Assembly (NCBI GenBank): GCA_900317285.1 | Contig: ONGA01000007.1 | Span: 1 to 64,000 of the forward strand | Length of the DNA: 64,000 nucleotides | Origin: an uncultured Bacteroidales bacterium | Lineage (GTDB): Bacteria; Bacteroidota; Bacteroidia; Bacteroidales; P3 | Direction of reading: 5' to 3' | Shown: piece by piece, positions 43,201 to 52,889 of the stretch | Position numbering within the stretch: the stretch's first letter is position 1 | Layout: each line of letters opens with the position of its first letter | Made by a program: the position numbers and the translations under genes | The notes under the pieces: generated by a model | The model's input: the letters and a program-made list of their open reading frames with translations, nothing else | The model's database searches: none | What the model was told of the DNA's origin: nothing

Positions 43201-46200
43201 CGCTATCGCCACCCGCACCCTGGGTGCCTGCAACGCCCCCGAGAACCTCACCGTCAGCAACGTGGCCCGCGCCAGCTTCGACCTGAGCTGGACCCAGGCT
43301 GTCAGCAATGTCGACAACTACGACCTGATTATCGCCACCGAGGCCCTCACTGCCGACAGCCTTGCCAACTATCCCGTTGAGCAGATGATTGCCGTGAGCG
43401 GCAACGATGGCTATACCGCCACCAACCTCAACCGCGACCAGCAGTACTACGTCTACTTCCGCGCCCACTGCGCCGCCGCCAACAGCGGCTGGAACAGCGA
43501 GCCCGTTCTGGTGAAGACCAAGAGCCTTGTGGAGTGCGGCACTGCCATTGTGGCTGATGGTACAACCACCAATAATTATGTTCTTTTGCGTAGCAGTTAC
43601 CAGGACGATCTATATAAGTCTCAGGTGATTTATCCGGCAGATATGTTGACCGAACTTGTTGGAAAGCCTATCAATTCGATGACTTTCTATACAACTTATT
43701 CGACCACGACAGGTTATTCTGGAGATTGGTCTGTCAGTACGATGAAGTTTTATTTGAACGAAGTGGAGGAATCTACGCTTTCCGCTCGTAACGGTAATAC
43801 CGGAACTGTTGTGTATGAAGGAACTACTACATACAATTCGGCCGATAAGACCCTTACCTACAACTTTAATACTCCATTTATCTATACTGGTACGGGTAAT
43901 CTTATGTTGACACTGGACTATACCAATGCAAATAGTGGATATTCAAGCGGTGGCTTCTACGGAGTTAGCACTTCGTCGAATACCGCATGGTGCCAGTATT
44001 CTAGTTACACAAAGACCTTCCTGCCGAAGGTGGCCTTTGATTATTGTCTGATGAATGAGGCTTGCCCCGCTCTTACCGAGCTTGAGGCCGCTGATGTCGA
44101 CGTGAACACCGCCACCCTCACCTGGACGGCTGCCGATGCCGACTACCTCGACGGCTATGAGCTCTACGTTACCGCTGAGAATGTCGACATGGACACCGTG
44201 ACAACCGGCACCATCGCCGTTGCCAAGACCGCCACGAGCTACGACCTCAGCGAGCTTACACAGGCCACCAACTACCACGTCTACCTGCGCAGCCTCTGCG
44301 CCCGCGACAACGACACCAGCGACTGGACCGCGACCACCTTCCTCACCATGGAAGCCTGCCGCGCCGCCACCGACCTCGCGGTTGAGCAGAACGCCACCAA
44401 CGGCGCCCACGTCAGCTGGGTGAACGGCGGTGCCGCCCTCAACCAGGCCGACGACTTCACCGTCGCATGGTCGACCAACATCAACGAGGACCCCAGCGCA
44501 GCCGAGCACGTGATCAACGTCACCGACGCCACCGAGACCGACGTCACCGGTCTGCCCTACAACAGCACCGTCTATTTCTGGGTGAAGCACAACTGCAGCG
44601 ACCTGAGCCTCAGCAGCGGCTGGCTCGGTCCCGACAGTGTGAAGACCAGCGTCGCCATGCCCAAGGTCGACAGCCTCACCGCAGTGCCTACCCACAGCAC
44701 CATCGCCGCCACCTGGAAGCGCAACGAGGCTGAGTTTGCCACCGAGAACCAGTGGAAAGTCGCCCTGAAGGACATGACCAACCAGGATGCCACCGTGTGG
44801 AGCCTTATCGACCACACCGACACCCTCTTCTACGGTCTGCCCAACGCTCACGCCTTCATGGTGGGAGTCATCGCCGTGAACGGCACCAAGGAGAGTGACA
44901 CCACTTGGAAGATTGTCAGCACCACGGCCCTGCCCGATCCCTGCGTTCAGGTAGGTACGGGTACTACGGGCAGTAGTAGTATCCCATACGCAGGATGGTA
45001 TCATAACAGTTATTCTCAGCAGATCTTTACTGCGGAAGAAATTGGCAATGAAGGTACAATTTCCAGTATTTCTTTCCAGTATACCAAAACTACAGCTGAA
45101 TCCCGTAATATTACCATCTTTATGGGAACTACGGATGAGACCTCGTTGGCCAGCTCTTGGATTTATCCCAGTAATATGACTGAGGTGTTCCATGCAGCAC
45201 AGGTCACATTCTCCAATGAAAGCGACTGGTTCAACATTGCTCTTGATGTGCCATTTGAATACACAGGTGGAAATATTGTTGTTGCAATGTATATGAACTA
45301 CAACTCTAACGAAAGTGGTTATGGAAGTGGTAATCGTTTTAATACCCATACTGCTCCGAATAAAGCCAGATATATTACTAATGATGATGAAACATCGGAT
45401 TACTTCACTTTAGAAAATGGTGTTATTACCAATACTACTTCCATGGGTAATAGTAGTTCTACCCGTAATAATACTGTGTTCTGCTTTGACCGTGATAATC
45501 CTTGCCTGAAGCCTACTCAGGTTGCTGCCAGCAATATAACCACCAATAGCGCCACTGTCAGCTGGATGCCCGGCAACAGCGAGACCGCTTGGCAGTATGC
45601 CTACAGCGACAGCGTGATGAGCAACGAGGTGCTTGCCACCGCCGCCACCGACATCAACAGCATGAATGTGTCCCTCAGCGGCCTGCTGGGCGACAAGGAC
45701 TACCACTTCTATGTCCGCGCCAACTGTGGCGAGGAGAGCTACAGCGAGTGGAGCCATGTGCTGTTTGCCACGCAGCTGAGCTGCGAGCGTCCTGTGTCCG
45801 TGACCGCCGAGGCCGAGGACAACAGCATCGCCTTTGCCGCCTATGCTGGCGTGACCGGCAGCCCCGAAGGCATGACCCTCCGCTACTGGACGGCCGGCAG
45901 CGAGCCCGTCGAGGTGGCCATGACCCGCAACGACCGCTACGACACCACGTGGACCCTCACCGATCCCGCCGAGGTGGCGAGCGTCGACACCGTGGTGCGC
46001 TTCGTTGCCACCGTGGAGAACCTCAACCCCCTCACCTTCTACCACTACCAGGTGCAGACCCTCTGCCTTGCTACCGAGGGCAACAGCCGCTGGACCGAAG
46101 AGGACAGCGTGCGCACGCTCTGCGACGGCACCGTCACTCTGCCCTATACCGAGGACTTCAAGGCCACCAGCCTCAACCGTGACTGCTGGACTGGCGAAAT

Positions 46201-49200
46201 CCTTGACGATAACGCTGCCATGCCGTACTTCGGTGCCAACGGACTCTATCTCAACGGTTCGACCACCAGCAGCGAGAACGGCGACCGCTACTTCATCTCG
46301 CCTAGATTCAACGCCGAGGACACTCTGGTGTGGAAGTCGAAAGTGCTTGCCTACAACTACACTAGTTATTATTACGGTTACAACGATTCTGTCAGCTTCG
46401 GTTACTCGATGACCGACGACGAGATTGAAAGCTTCGTGTGGATTGACAAGATTGGTAACAACACCGGTACAAACTACACCTACTATGTGCCTGCTGGTGC
46501 CAAGTATGTGGCCTACCACTACGAAGGTAGCTACAGCGGCTCCTATGTTGGCAACATCAGCCTTTCGAACGTTGTCCGCCGCAATGTCACCATCGCCAAC
46601 GCCGATCCCGAGATGGGTGACGTGTATGTGATGATTGGCGAGGACACCATCGGTCGCGAGGTTACCAACTTCCAGACCGTTGTCTTCGACGGCACAAAGG
46701 TGAAAATCGCCGCCCAGAAGGCCGACCAGCACCACAAACTGGTGAACTGGACCGGTGCCAACGGCCAGCAGGCCATGGGCGCCTACTACAGCCAGACCAT
46801 CACCGTCAGCAGCGACACCAGCCTCACGGCACACTTCGCCCTGAACGACTACACGCTCACTGTCAGCAACTATCCCGCCAACCATGGCGTGGCATTTGTG
46901 GTGGACAGCGTGGTTGACGGCGTGAACCACTACACCAACCGTACCGACAGCACCATGGTGTATGGCACCAGCGTCACTGTGATTGCCATCGACACCGCTG
47001 CCGACGACAACTACCACTTCGCCGGCTGGAGCACCAACATGACCTTCGACAATGTGGTCTCCACCGACACCGTCTACTCCCTGACTCCCGATAAGGACGG
47101 CTCGCTGTATGCCCTCTTCGCCATCGACTCGGTGACCTATGTTGCCACCGCCAGTCCCGCCGAGGGCGGCGTGGTTGAGGGCTTCGGTCCCCAGCCCCTG
47201 GGCAGCACCGTGCACATGAACGCCACTCCCAACTACGGCTACCACTTCGTCAACTGGACCGATGCCGCTGGTGAGGAAATCACCACCGACCTCACCTTCG
47301 ACACCGTGGCTGCCGTCGACGCCACCTTCACCGCCAACTTCGCGAAGGATCCCTTCTACATGCTGGTGGGTGTGAACGAGCCCGAGCTGGGTACCGCTAC
47401 GGCCACTCCCGACTTCGGTCTCTACAATGACGTCATCACTCTCGTTGCCACTCCCACCGCCGCTCACTACCACTTCGAGCGCTGGACCGACGGCAACACC
47501 GAGAGCCCGCGCGAGTTCCACATCACGCAGGATACCATCATGATGGCCTACTTTGCTATCGACGAGCACACCGTGACTCTCGCCGCCCGCGAGGATATGG
47601 GTGCTGTGAAGATTAACAATGAGGACACCAACATGATTGTTGTTGACTACGGCACCGAGATTAACATCGAGGCTATCCCCAACACCGGTGTCCGCTTCGT
47701 GAACTGGAGCGACGGCGTGGAGGATGCCCAGCGCACCATCGAGGTGGTCCGCGACAGCAACCTGACCGCTGTGTTCGACAGCATCAACTACAACATCGTC
47801 CTCAACTACAACGAGGCCGAGGGTGCTGTGAAGTACAACAACGTGACGGTTGACTCCGGCTATGTCTTCGTGGCCCGCTACGGTGATTCCATCACCCTGA
47901 CCCAGGAGGCTGAGACGGGTTACCGCTTCTCCAGCTGGGTTGATGGCGCCAGCAATGTCTACAACACTGCTGAGCTGACCTACTACGTCACTGCCGTCGA
48001 GGCGCAGAGCATCACCGCCAACTTCATCGAGGGTGGCAAGTGGAACGTCTCCGTCTTCGCCGACAACCTCTCGAACCTCGACACCGCCGGTGGCCTTGTT
48101 GCCAGCGCTGGTACCTACAACAACGATCCTTCCACTGCCGGCCGCTACGACGAGAACACTGTCGTTGCACTCCACGCAACTCCGAAGGATCACTACCGCT
48201 TCGTGGCTTGGATGCTCGGCGACGACGTCTACAGCTTTGCAGCTGATACCACCGTCCAACTCGGCGCCGCCATCGATGGTGCGGACAACTCCTACACCTT
48301 CCGCGCCCAGTTCCAGCTCGTCACCTTCGAGCTGACTGTCGAGCCCAACATTGCTGAAGGTGGTGAGGTGACCGTCACCGTCAATGGTGAGGAAACCGAT
48401 GACAACATCTTCGACTATGGCACCGAGATTACCATCAACGCCACTGCCAACACTGACGATTACTACCACTTCGTCAACTGGAACAATGGCGAGAACATGG
48501 TTGCCGGTACCTACCACAACCCCGAGTACACCTTCACTCTCGAGGCCGACGCCGAATACACGGCTGTCTTCGCCCTCGACACTGTGACCCTGACCGTTGT
48601 TGCCAACGATGAGCAATTCGGCACCGTGACCGGTGGCGGCGAATACCCCTATGGTACTGTCGCTACCCTTACCGCCGAACCCGCCGAGGGCTATACCTTC
48701 ATCGGCTGGAGCACCAACGAGACGACTGACACTATCACCTATGAGGTCCGCGTGGCCGCTACCGTTACCGCCACCTTCGACACCGCCATCCATACCGTCA
48801 CTGCCAATGTGAACGACAACGAGCGTGGTGTGGTGAAAGCTAACGGTGTGGGCGTCACCGCTCCTCTCCAGGTGAAACACTTCACCAATGTGGCTCTTGT
48901 TGCCGCTCCTCGCTTCGGCTTTGTGTTCGACCACTGGGCCAACGCCGCCGGCGAAACCATCGGTACCAACGACACCCTGGTGATCTCGCCTGTCAGCGAC
49001 AGTGCTGTGACCGCCGTCTTCGGCTTCGACCAGTTCACCGTCACTACCGGCCTGACCAATCCCGAGACGATGGAAGGCATGGGTACCGCCGAGATCGTCG
49101 GACCCGCCACTGTCAACTACCGTGACAGCGTGACCCTCCGCGCCACCGCCAACACCGGCTTCGACTTCACCGGTTGGAGCAACGGCATGAGCGAGCCCGA

Positions 49201-50788
49201 GATTCGCGTCCAGGTGCTTAACAACACCACCATCACCGCCGGCTTTGCCTACCACGAGTATGTGGTCTACGGTACCTCCAACGACAACGTCATGGGTACT
49301 GTCGAGCACCGTGGTGTCAGCCACTACGGCTTCTACGACACCCTGATCGCCAACGCCAACTACGGTTACCACTTCGTGAACTGGGACGGCATCGCCTCCA
49401 ACACCAACGACACGATGAGAATCTACGTCGTTGCCAACGAGAGCCACGTCGCCAACTTCGCCAAGAACCAGTACACCGCCACCGCTACCGTTGACGACGC
49501 TGCCCGCGGATATGCCTACGTCAACAACCCCGCTCCCTTCTACCTCGACCAGGTGACCTTCACTGCCGGCAACCTGCCGCACTACACCTTCGCCGGTTGG
49601 GCTAACGAGGAAGGCGAGATTGTCTCCACCGTGAACCCGCTCAACGTGACCATCAACGGTGACACCACTCTCATTGCCACCTTCGACAGCATCAACTTTA
49701 CCGTGACCGTCGCTACTGCCGACGCCACCATGGGTAGCGTTGAGCCTGCAGGCGACAGCGTTGTGCTGGAAGGCACCGTCTTCCAGGCCACTGCCACTCC
49801 CGAATATGGCTATGCGTTCGTGAACTGGAGCAACGGCGCCACCACTCCCACTGTGACTGTCATCGTCAACGAGGACATCACCCTGACCGCCAACTTCCGC
49901 CAGATTGCCCGCACCGTGACCGTCGCCACTGCCGACGCCACCATGGGTAGCGTCAATCCTGCCGGTGACAGCATCGTGCTGGAAGGCACCGTCTTCCAGG
50001 CTACTGCCACTCCCGCAGCTGGCTATGAGTTCGTGAACTGGAGCAACGGCGACACCACTCTCACCGTGACGATTGTCGTCGGCGAGGAGGATGTTACCCT
50101 GACCGCCAACTTCCGCCAGATCACCCACAGCGTGACTATCGCAGTGGCTCCTGGTTGCACCAACATGGGTACTGTCTCGCCCGCCGGCACTCAGACCGTC
50201 GCTTGGGGCACTACCTTCACGGCTACCGCCACTCCGAATCAGGGCTACCAGTTCGCGGGCTGGAGCAGCGGTGCCACTACCGCTACCGTCAGCTTCACCG
50301 TGAACGAGGATATCACCCTCTACGCTACCTTCGAACCCGTTCCTGTCCAGACCTACACCGTCACCGCCACTGCCAACGACGCTACCATGGGTAGAGTCCT
50401 CAACACTGGCGTCTACGAGGCTGGTACCACCGTGTCGCTCTACGCCGAGGCCTATCCTGGCTACCACTTCGTGCGCTGGAGCAACACCGAGACCGCCAAC
50501 CCGCTGGTCTTCGAGGTGAACGAGGATGTCGAACTTGTGGCTATCTTCGAAGCCAATGTCGGTATCGAGGATGTTGACGGCAGCAACGTCACCATCTTCA
50601 GCAACGACAGCAAGATCGTGGTCCGCGGTGCGGAGAACATGAATGTCTACATCTACGATGTCAACGGCCGTATCGTCCGCAGCGAGGCGAACGTCAGCGA
50701 CAATGTCGAGTTCACCATGGCTAACACCGGCGTGTACCTCGTCAAGGTCGGCAACGCTCCCGCCAAGCGCGTGGTCGTGATGCGCTAA
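40283..50788 (+). CDS. Giant T9SS-secreted adhesin with Fn3, anchor-J and InlB-type repeats
   Basis: 3501 residues. The signal peptide is MQKFLRTLMLVALMAVPFASSAQA. Residues ~25-2100 alternate cleaved-adhesin/anchor-J-like domains (for example LPYENDFEAENSVDNWFF and LPYTEDFKATSLNRDCW) with fibronectin type III domains (NSVTIAWTNDNPKKYGHQVLVY). Two homologous ~170-residue modules start near 43,540 and 44,940. Residues ~2103-3425 hold about 17 InlB-B/Listeria-Bacteroides-type repeats with cores such as GYHFVNWTD. The last ~75 residues are a T9SS sorting domain (NVYIYDVNGRIVRSE, NTGVYLVKVGNAPAKRVVVMR). It should be exported by SprA and displayed on the surface, probably for adhesion; the ligand is unknown. 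It has its own promoter and terminator. Confidence 0.92.
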   Translation: MQKFLRTLMLVALMAVPFASSAQAVDETHVVRLDAGNFDGYTGGTTQFNGINVLVGTATPSWTYADLAVNGLEAGHYYNTLFQGGRYQWLVTPAIDLMGLADAQVTYSVALTAFNGSGAPDSIGADKKFIVLASTDGLNWTALRTYTGADLAAIPATWDVDTVDLADYKDSYPAVYLAFYTESAQPRTGNATFHIGNIAVDGHLKCQPVSDVVATTVTTNSVTIAWTNDNPKKYGHQVLVYQGAELVDSVSLAASARTYSNNELTPATVYTFMVRTSCDGNGWLDATPINVFTHYPINIELPYENDFEAENSVDNWFFSRDTTNGWFRGRVLVDSVKLDTYVLGDVIAQHIGATDTAWKAETEHVFPTDIDSTTTIWTVDERDTNWNYSYNYNYVMMMSKDSGATASYNTSGSRCYYTYFPIELEAGDYNLGFDWRGIGEDKASAYDYMAAYLAPEDADITFNQTGVVPSSWTLLDGKLWRQTEWQKYYYTFKVAEANHYHLVFVWRNNNSGGSGNAAMFDNLIFNKVICYPVTDVAVVDSMTTGTSLTVSFTGMGEGFEGTYRGVAKAGNVTVEATAGANESTMTFVGLKGETTYSISLYTVCGEGNESNPTSAVNGTTLPTCYPVENLAVVADSTTANRLQIAWFDTKNTEPTYQVRVMKGADTVDIVTTQDTSFSISNLASSTTYTFYVRPICGVDDSAQVRSVSGQTAIEFLNIVNYVNDFEGANAAEGWMFLHHSGSNRWYIGTPTTEGYNGSLFVSKNGTACEYNNGSATRTAAMLPVHFDEADYSYSFDAMVKGENNWDYLEAYLVPASLGVTAAQINSLYRSTAPAGWMMLGSRLQMLSSVTTVSNELSFNGESAGDYFLLFFWGNDGSGGSAPAGVIDNIRLTKVICGAPANLAVADRTGSTVDLTWECDFHADDVTYLVANVGVDTTAVTGVLAHQLTGLAAETDFTIKVGMVCSYGDTLWSDAIATRTLGACNAPENLTVSNVARASFDLSWTQAVSNVDNYDLIIATEALTADSLANYPVEQMIAVSGNDGYTATNLNRDQQYYVYFRAHCAAANSGWNSEPVLVKTKSLVECGTAIVADGTTTNNYVLLRSSYQDDLYKSQVIYPADMLTELVGKPINSMTFYTTYSTTTGYSGDWSVSTMKFYLNEVEESTLSARNGNTGTVVYEGTTTYNSADKTLTYNFNTPFIYTGTGNLMLTLDYTNANSGYSSGGFYGVSTSSNTAWCQYSSYTKTFLPKVAFDYCLMNEACPALTELEAADVDVNTATLTWTAADADYLDGYELYVTAENVDMDTVTTGTIAVAKTATSYDLSELTQATNYHVYLRSLCARDNDTSDWTATTFLTMEACRAATDLAVEQNATNGAHVSWVNGGAALNQADDFTVAWSTNINEDPSAAEHVINVTDATETDVTGLPYNSTVYFWVKHNCSDLSLSSGWLGPDSVKTSVAMPKVDSLTAVPTHSTIAATWKRNEAEFATENQWKVALKDMTNQDATVWSLIDHTDTLFYGLPNAHAFMVGVIAVNGTKESDTTWKIVSTTALPDPCVQVGTGTTGSSSIPYAGWYHNSYSQQIFTAEEIGNEGTISSISFQYTKTTAESRNITIFMGTTDETSLASSWIYPSNMTEVFHAAQVTFSNESDWFNIALDVPFEYTGGNIVVAMYMNYNSNESGYGSGNRFNTHTAPNKARYITNDDETSDYFTLENGVITNTTSMGNSSSTRNNTVFCFDRDNPCLKPTQVAASNITTNSATVSWMPGNSETAWQYAYSDSVMSNEVLATAATDINSMNVSLSGLLGDKDYHFYVRANCGEESYSEWSHVLFATQLSCERPVSVTAEAEDNSIAFAAYAGVTGSPEGMTLRYWTAGSEPVEVAMTRNDRYDTTWTLTDPAEVASVDTVVRFVATVENLNPLTFYHYQVQTLCLATEGNSRWTEEDSVRTLCDGTVTLPYTEDFKATSLNRDCWTGEILDDNAAMPYFGANGLYLNGSTTSSENGDRYFISPRFNAEDTLVWKSKVLAYNYTSYYYGYNDSVSFGYSMTDDEIESFVWIDKIGNNTGTNYTYYVPAGAKYVAYHYEGSYSGSYVGNISLSNVVRRNVTIANADPEMGDVYVMIGEDTIGREVTNFQTVVFDGTKVKIAAQKADQHHKLVNWTGANGQQAMGAYYSQTITVSSDTSLTAHFALNDYTLTVSNYPANHGVAFVVDSVVDGVNHYTNRTDSTMVYGTSVTVIAIDTAADDNYHFAGWSTNMTFDNVVSTDTVYSLTPDKDGSLYALFAIDSVTYVATASPAEGGVVEGFGPQPLGSTVHMNATPNYGYHFVNWTDAAGEEITTDLTFDTVAAVDATFTANFAKDPFYMLVGVNEPELGTATATPDFGLYNDVITLVATPTAAHYHFERWTDGNTESPREFHITQDTIMMAYFAIDEHTVTLAAREDMGAVKINNEDTNMIVVDYGTEINIEAIPNTGVRFVNWSDGVEDAQRTIEVVRDSNLTAVFDSINYNIVLNYNEAEGAVKYNNVTVDSGYVFVARYGDSITLTQEAETGYRFSSWVDGASNVYNTAELTYYVTAVEAQSITANFIEGGKWNVSVFADNLSNLDTAGGLVASAGTYNNDPSTAGRYDENTVVALHATPKDHYRFVAWMLGDDVYSFAADTTVQLGAAIDGADNSYTFRAQFQLVTFELTVEPNIAEGGEVTVTVNGEETDDNIFDYGTEITINATANTDDYYHFVNWNNGENMVAGTYHNPEYTFTLEADAEYTAVFALDTVTLTVVANDEQFGTVTGGGEYPYGTVATLTAEPAEGYTFIGWSTNETTDTITYEVRVAATVTATFDTAIHTVTANVNDNERGVVKANGVGVTAPLQVKHFTNVALVAAPRFGFVFDHWANAAGETIGTNDTLVISPVSDSAVTAVFGFDQFTVTTGLTNPETMEGMGTAEIVGPATVNYRDSVTLRATANTGFDFTGWSNGMSEPEIRVQVLNNTTITAGFAYHEYVVYGTSNDNVMGTVEHRGVSHYGFYDTLIANANYGYHFVNWDGIASNTNDTMRIYVVANESHVANFAKNQYTATATVDDAARGYAYVNNPAPFYLDQVTFTAGNLPHYTFAGWANEEGEIVSTVNPLNVTINGDTTLIATFDSINFTVTVATADATMGSVEPAGDSVVLEGTVFQATATPEYGYAFVNWSNGATTPTVTVIVNEDITLTANFRQIARTVTVATADATMGSVNPAGDSIVLEGTVFQATATPAAGYEFVNWSNGDTTLTVTIVVGEEDVTLTANFRQITHSVTIAVAPGCTNMGTVSPAGTQTVAWGTTFTATATPNQGYQFAGWSSGATTATVSFTVNEDITLYATFEPVPVQTYTVTATANDATMGRVLNTGVYEAGTTVSLYAEAYPGYHFVRWSNTETANPLVFEVNEDVELVAIFEANVGIEDVDGSNVTIFSNDSKIVVRGAENMNVYIYDVNGRIVRSEANVSDNVEFTMANTGVYLVKVGNAPAKRVVVMR
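43540..44050 (+). repeat. A/T-rich module 1 inside the adhesin gene
   Basis: Codes for the module around YVLLRSSYQDDLYKSQVIYP and FNTPFIYTGTGNLMLTLDYT. It uses many A/T-ending codons (gtt, ctt, tat, aat), in clear contrast to the C-ending codons on both sides. It is homologous in protein sequence to the module at 44,941-45,510. Confidence 0.65.
44941..45510 (+). repeat. A/T-rich module 2 inside the adhesin gene
   Basis: Codes for WYHNSYSQQIFTAEEIGNEG through VPFEYTGGNIVVAMYMNYNS. It shares the layout of module 1 (SxxxxQxxxxAxx, PFxYTGxxNxxxxxxY) and the same A/T-ending codon style. Confidence 0.65.
49701..50050 (+). repeat. Two 137-bp direct repeats in the InlB-type region
   Basis: 49701-49837 and 49914-50050 are about 90 % identical by eye and lie 213 bp (71 codons) apart. 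They encode the consecutive units that start TVTVATADATMGSV. The other InlB-type units are far more diverged at the DNA level, so this pair looks like a recent duplication or conversion. Confidence 0.8.
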
Positions 50789-50811
50789 GCGTCGTGTAAC
50801 ACTTTGACCCC

Positions 50812-50849
50812 AGGCGGGGCGCCCATCCGGGCGCCCCGCCTCCTTTTTT
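50812..50849 (+). terminator. Strong terminator after the adhesin gene
   Basis: Perfect 13-bp stem AGGCGGGGCGCCC (50812-50824) / GGGCGCCCCGCCT (50829-50841), loop ATCC, then a T run. Confidence 0.93.
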
Positions 50850-50916
50850 GTCCCCTATACAATATTTTTTTCTTTTCCCCGTTATCCTCAAACTATTTTT
50901 AAAAAACACATATATC

Positions 50917-52422
50917 ATGACACAAGAACAGCTCAAGTTCAACCCCAATCCTCTGGTCAGCTTCCTCCAGAAACCCATGAAGGAGTTCACCAAGGCAGAT
51001 ATCCTCAAGGTCATCGAGGAATTCCAAATCGAGATGATCAACTTCCGCTACATGGCGGACGACGGCAAGTTGCACACCCTCAACTTCGTCATCCAGAGCC
51101 TCGCCCACGCCGACGAGGTGCTCACCAGCGGCGAGCGCGTCGACGGCTCCAGCCTCTTCCCCTACATCGAAGCCGGCAACAGTGACCTCTATGTCATTCC
51201 GCGCTTCCGTACCGCTTTCCTCGACCCCTTTGCCGAGGTGCCCACGCTCAACCTGCTCTGCAATTTCTACAACAAGGACGGTGAACCCTTCGAGATGGCT
51301 CCCGAATACACGTTGGCGAAAGCCGGTCGCGCCTTCCGTGAGGCTACTGGCGGCATGGAATTCCAGGTTATGGGCGAGCTGGAATACTACGCCATCGCTC
51401 CCGTCGACCCCGAGTACATGCCCGAGGACCAGCACGGCTACCACGTCAGCATGCCCTTCTGCAAGTTTGAAGAGTTCCGCACCGAGGCGATGCGCATGAT
51501 TGCCGCCGCCGGTGGCGAAATCAAATACGGTCACAGCGAAGTGGGCAACTTCACTAACGGCGACCTCATGTATGAGCAGAACGAGATTGAGTTCCTGCCC
51601 ACCACCCTTGAGGATGCCGCCGACCAGCTGGTCATCGCCAAATGGATGATGCGCGAGCTGGGCTACAAATACGGCATCACCATCACCTTCGCCCCCAAGA
51701 TCACTGTCGGCAAGGCCGGCAGCGGCATGCATGTCCACACACGCGTCTGCAAAGATGGCAAGAACATGTACGTGGGTGAGAACGGCCTGAGCGAGGTGGC
51801 ACTGAAGACCATGGCCGGTATCCTGTCGCTGGCAGGCTCCCTTACCGCCTTCGGCAACACCAACCCCACCTCCTACTTCCGCCTGGTGCCCCACCAGGAA
51901 GCTCCCACGAATATCTGCTGGGGCGACCGCAACCGCAGCGCCATGGTGCGCGTGCCTCTGGGATGGAGCCGCAGCGCAGGCAATATGATGGCTCACTGCA
52001 ACCCTCTGGAGTCTCACGACGACGTCGACTTCAGCTACAAACAGACTATCGAGCTCCGTACCCCCGACGGCAGCGCCAATATCTACCTGCTGCTCGCCGG
52101 CATGACCGTCGCAGCACGTCACGGATTCGAGATGGAAAACGCTGTGCAGTACGCCAAAGACCGCTATGTCAACGTCAATATCTTCGAACACGAGGACGTC
52201 CTTGCCAAGCTCGACGTGTTGCCCGATAGTTGCGCCGCCAGCGCCGACCTGCTGGAACGCGACCGCGCGGTGTACGAACAGGACGGCATCTTCGCTCCCG
52301 CACTCATCGACGGCATCCTCAAGGGCCTGCGCTCCTTCAACGACCGCACCCTCCGTGCCGACATCGGTTCCGACCCCCAGAAGACGTTGGAACTTGTCGA
52401 GAGCTTTATACATTGCGGATAA
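50917..52422 (+). CDS. glnA: Glutamine synthetase, type I
   Basis: 501 residues. It condenses glutamate and ammonium with ATP to glutamine. The N-terminal beta-grasp domain (FQIEMINFRYMADDGKLHTLNFVI, DGSSLFPYIEAGNSDLYVIP) leads to the catalytic domain. There, metal-binding MGELEYYAI, HSEVGNFTNGDLMYEQNEIEF, the GSGMHVH motif and RNRSAMVRVPLG are present. The ATG at 50917 is preferred over upstream in-frame codons because MTQEQLKFNPNPLVSFL starts the recognisable protein and the upstream sequence overlaps the terminator zone. The stop codon overlaps the folK start (TAATG). With gdhA it completes ammonium assimilation in this window. Confidence 0.94.
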   Translation: MTQEQLKFNPNPLVSFLQKPMKEFTKADILKVIEEFQIEMINFRYMADDGKLHTLNFVIQSLAHADEVLTSGERVDGSSLFPYIEAGNSDLYVIPRFRTAFLDPFAEVPTLNLLCNFYNKDGEPFEMAPEYTLAKAGRAFREATGGMEFQVMGELEYYAIAPVDPEYMPEDQHGYHVSMPFCKFEEFRTEAMRMIAAAGGEIKYGHSEVGNFTNGDLMYEQNEIEFLPTTLEDAADQLVIAKWMMRELGYKYGITITFAPKITVGKAGSGMHVHTRVCKDGKNMYVGENGLSEVALKTMAGILSLAGSLTAFGNTNPTSYFRLVPHQEAPTNICWGDRNRSAMVRVPLGWSRSAGNMMAHCNPLESHDDVDFSYKQTIELRTPDGSANIYLLLAGMTVAARHGFEMENAVQYAKDRYVNVNIFEHEDVLAKLDVLPDSCAASADLLERDRAVYEQDGIFAPALIDGILKGLRSFNDRTLRADIGSDPQKTLELVESFIHCG

Positions 52423-52889
52423 TGCACAATGTAGCACTCCTCATAGGTGGCAACCAGGGAGACCGCCACGCACTGATAGAACAGGCGACAGAGCAGATAC
52501 GTCAGCGTATCGGCTCTGTCGTTGCTTTATCGCGTGTGTATGAGACTGAACCTTGGGGCGACTTTGACGACCAGCCGCAGCCTTTCCTCAACCGCGCCCT
52601 GCTGGTGGAGACCACGCTGACACCCCATGAGGTGCTGCACGAGGCACTGGCCATAGAGACCTGCCTGGGAAGAGTGCGCAAAGAGGGTAGCAGCCTATAC
52701 AGCAGCCGTCCTATGGATATTGACCTCATCTTTTATGACGACCAAGTCATTGACACCCCCGAACTCGCGCTGCCGCATCCCCGCATGCACCTGCGGCGCT
52801 TCGTCCTGGAACCCCTTGCCGAAATAATACCCGACTATCGTCATCCTGTACTCAACACTACCATAAAACAACTATTGGAATCACTATGA
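52422..52889 (+). CDS. folK: Dihydropterin pyrophosphokinase (HPPK)
   Basis: 155 residues. It transfers pyrophosphate from ATP to 6-hydroxymethyl-dihydropterin in folate synthesis. Family motifs are VALLIGGNQGDR at the start, VYETEPWGDFDDQPQPFLNRALLVET, and SSRPMDIDLIFYDDQVIDTPELALPHPRM. The ATG overlaps the glnA stop by one base, and its own stop region overlaps the TonB receptor start by 4 bp (ATGA). Reinitiation coupling across three unrelated functions is therefore likely. Confidence 0.94.
   Translation: MHNVALLIGGNQGDRHALIEQATEQIRQRIGSVVALSRVYETEPWGDFDDQPQPFLNRALLVETTLTPHEVLHEALAIETCLGRVRKEGSSLYSSRPMDIDLIFYDDQVIDTPELALPHPRMHLRRFVLEPLAEIIPDYRHPVLNTTIKQLLESL

Noticed and set aside
45410-50467. 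Minus-strand open frame of 1685 codons opposite the giant adhesin
   Set aside because: Composition is repetitive because the adhesin is repetitive; the plus strand has the signal peptide, domains and sorting signal.
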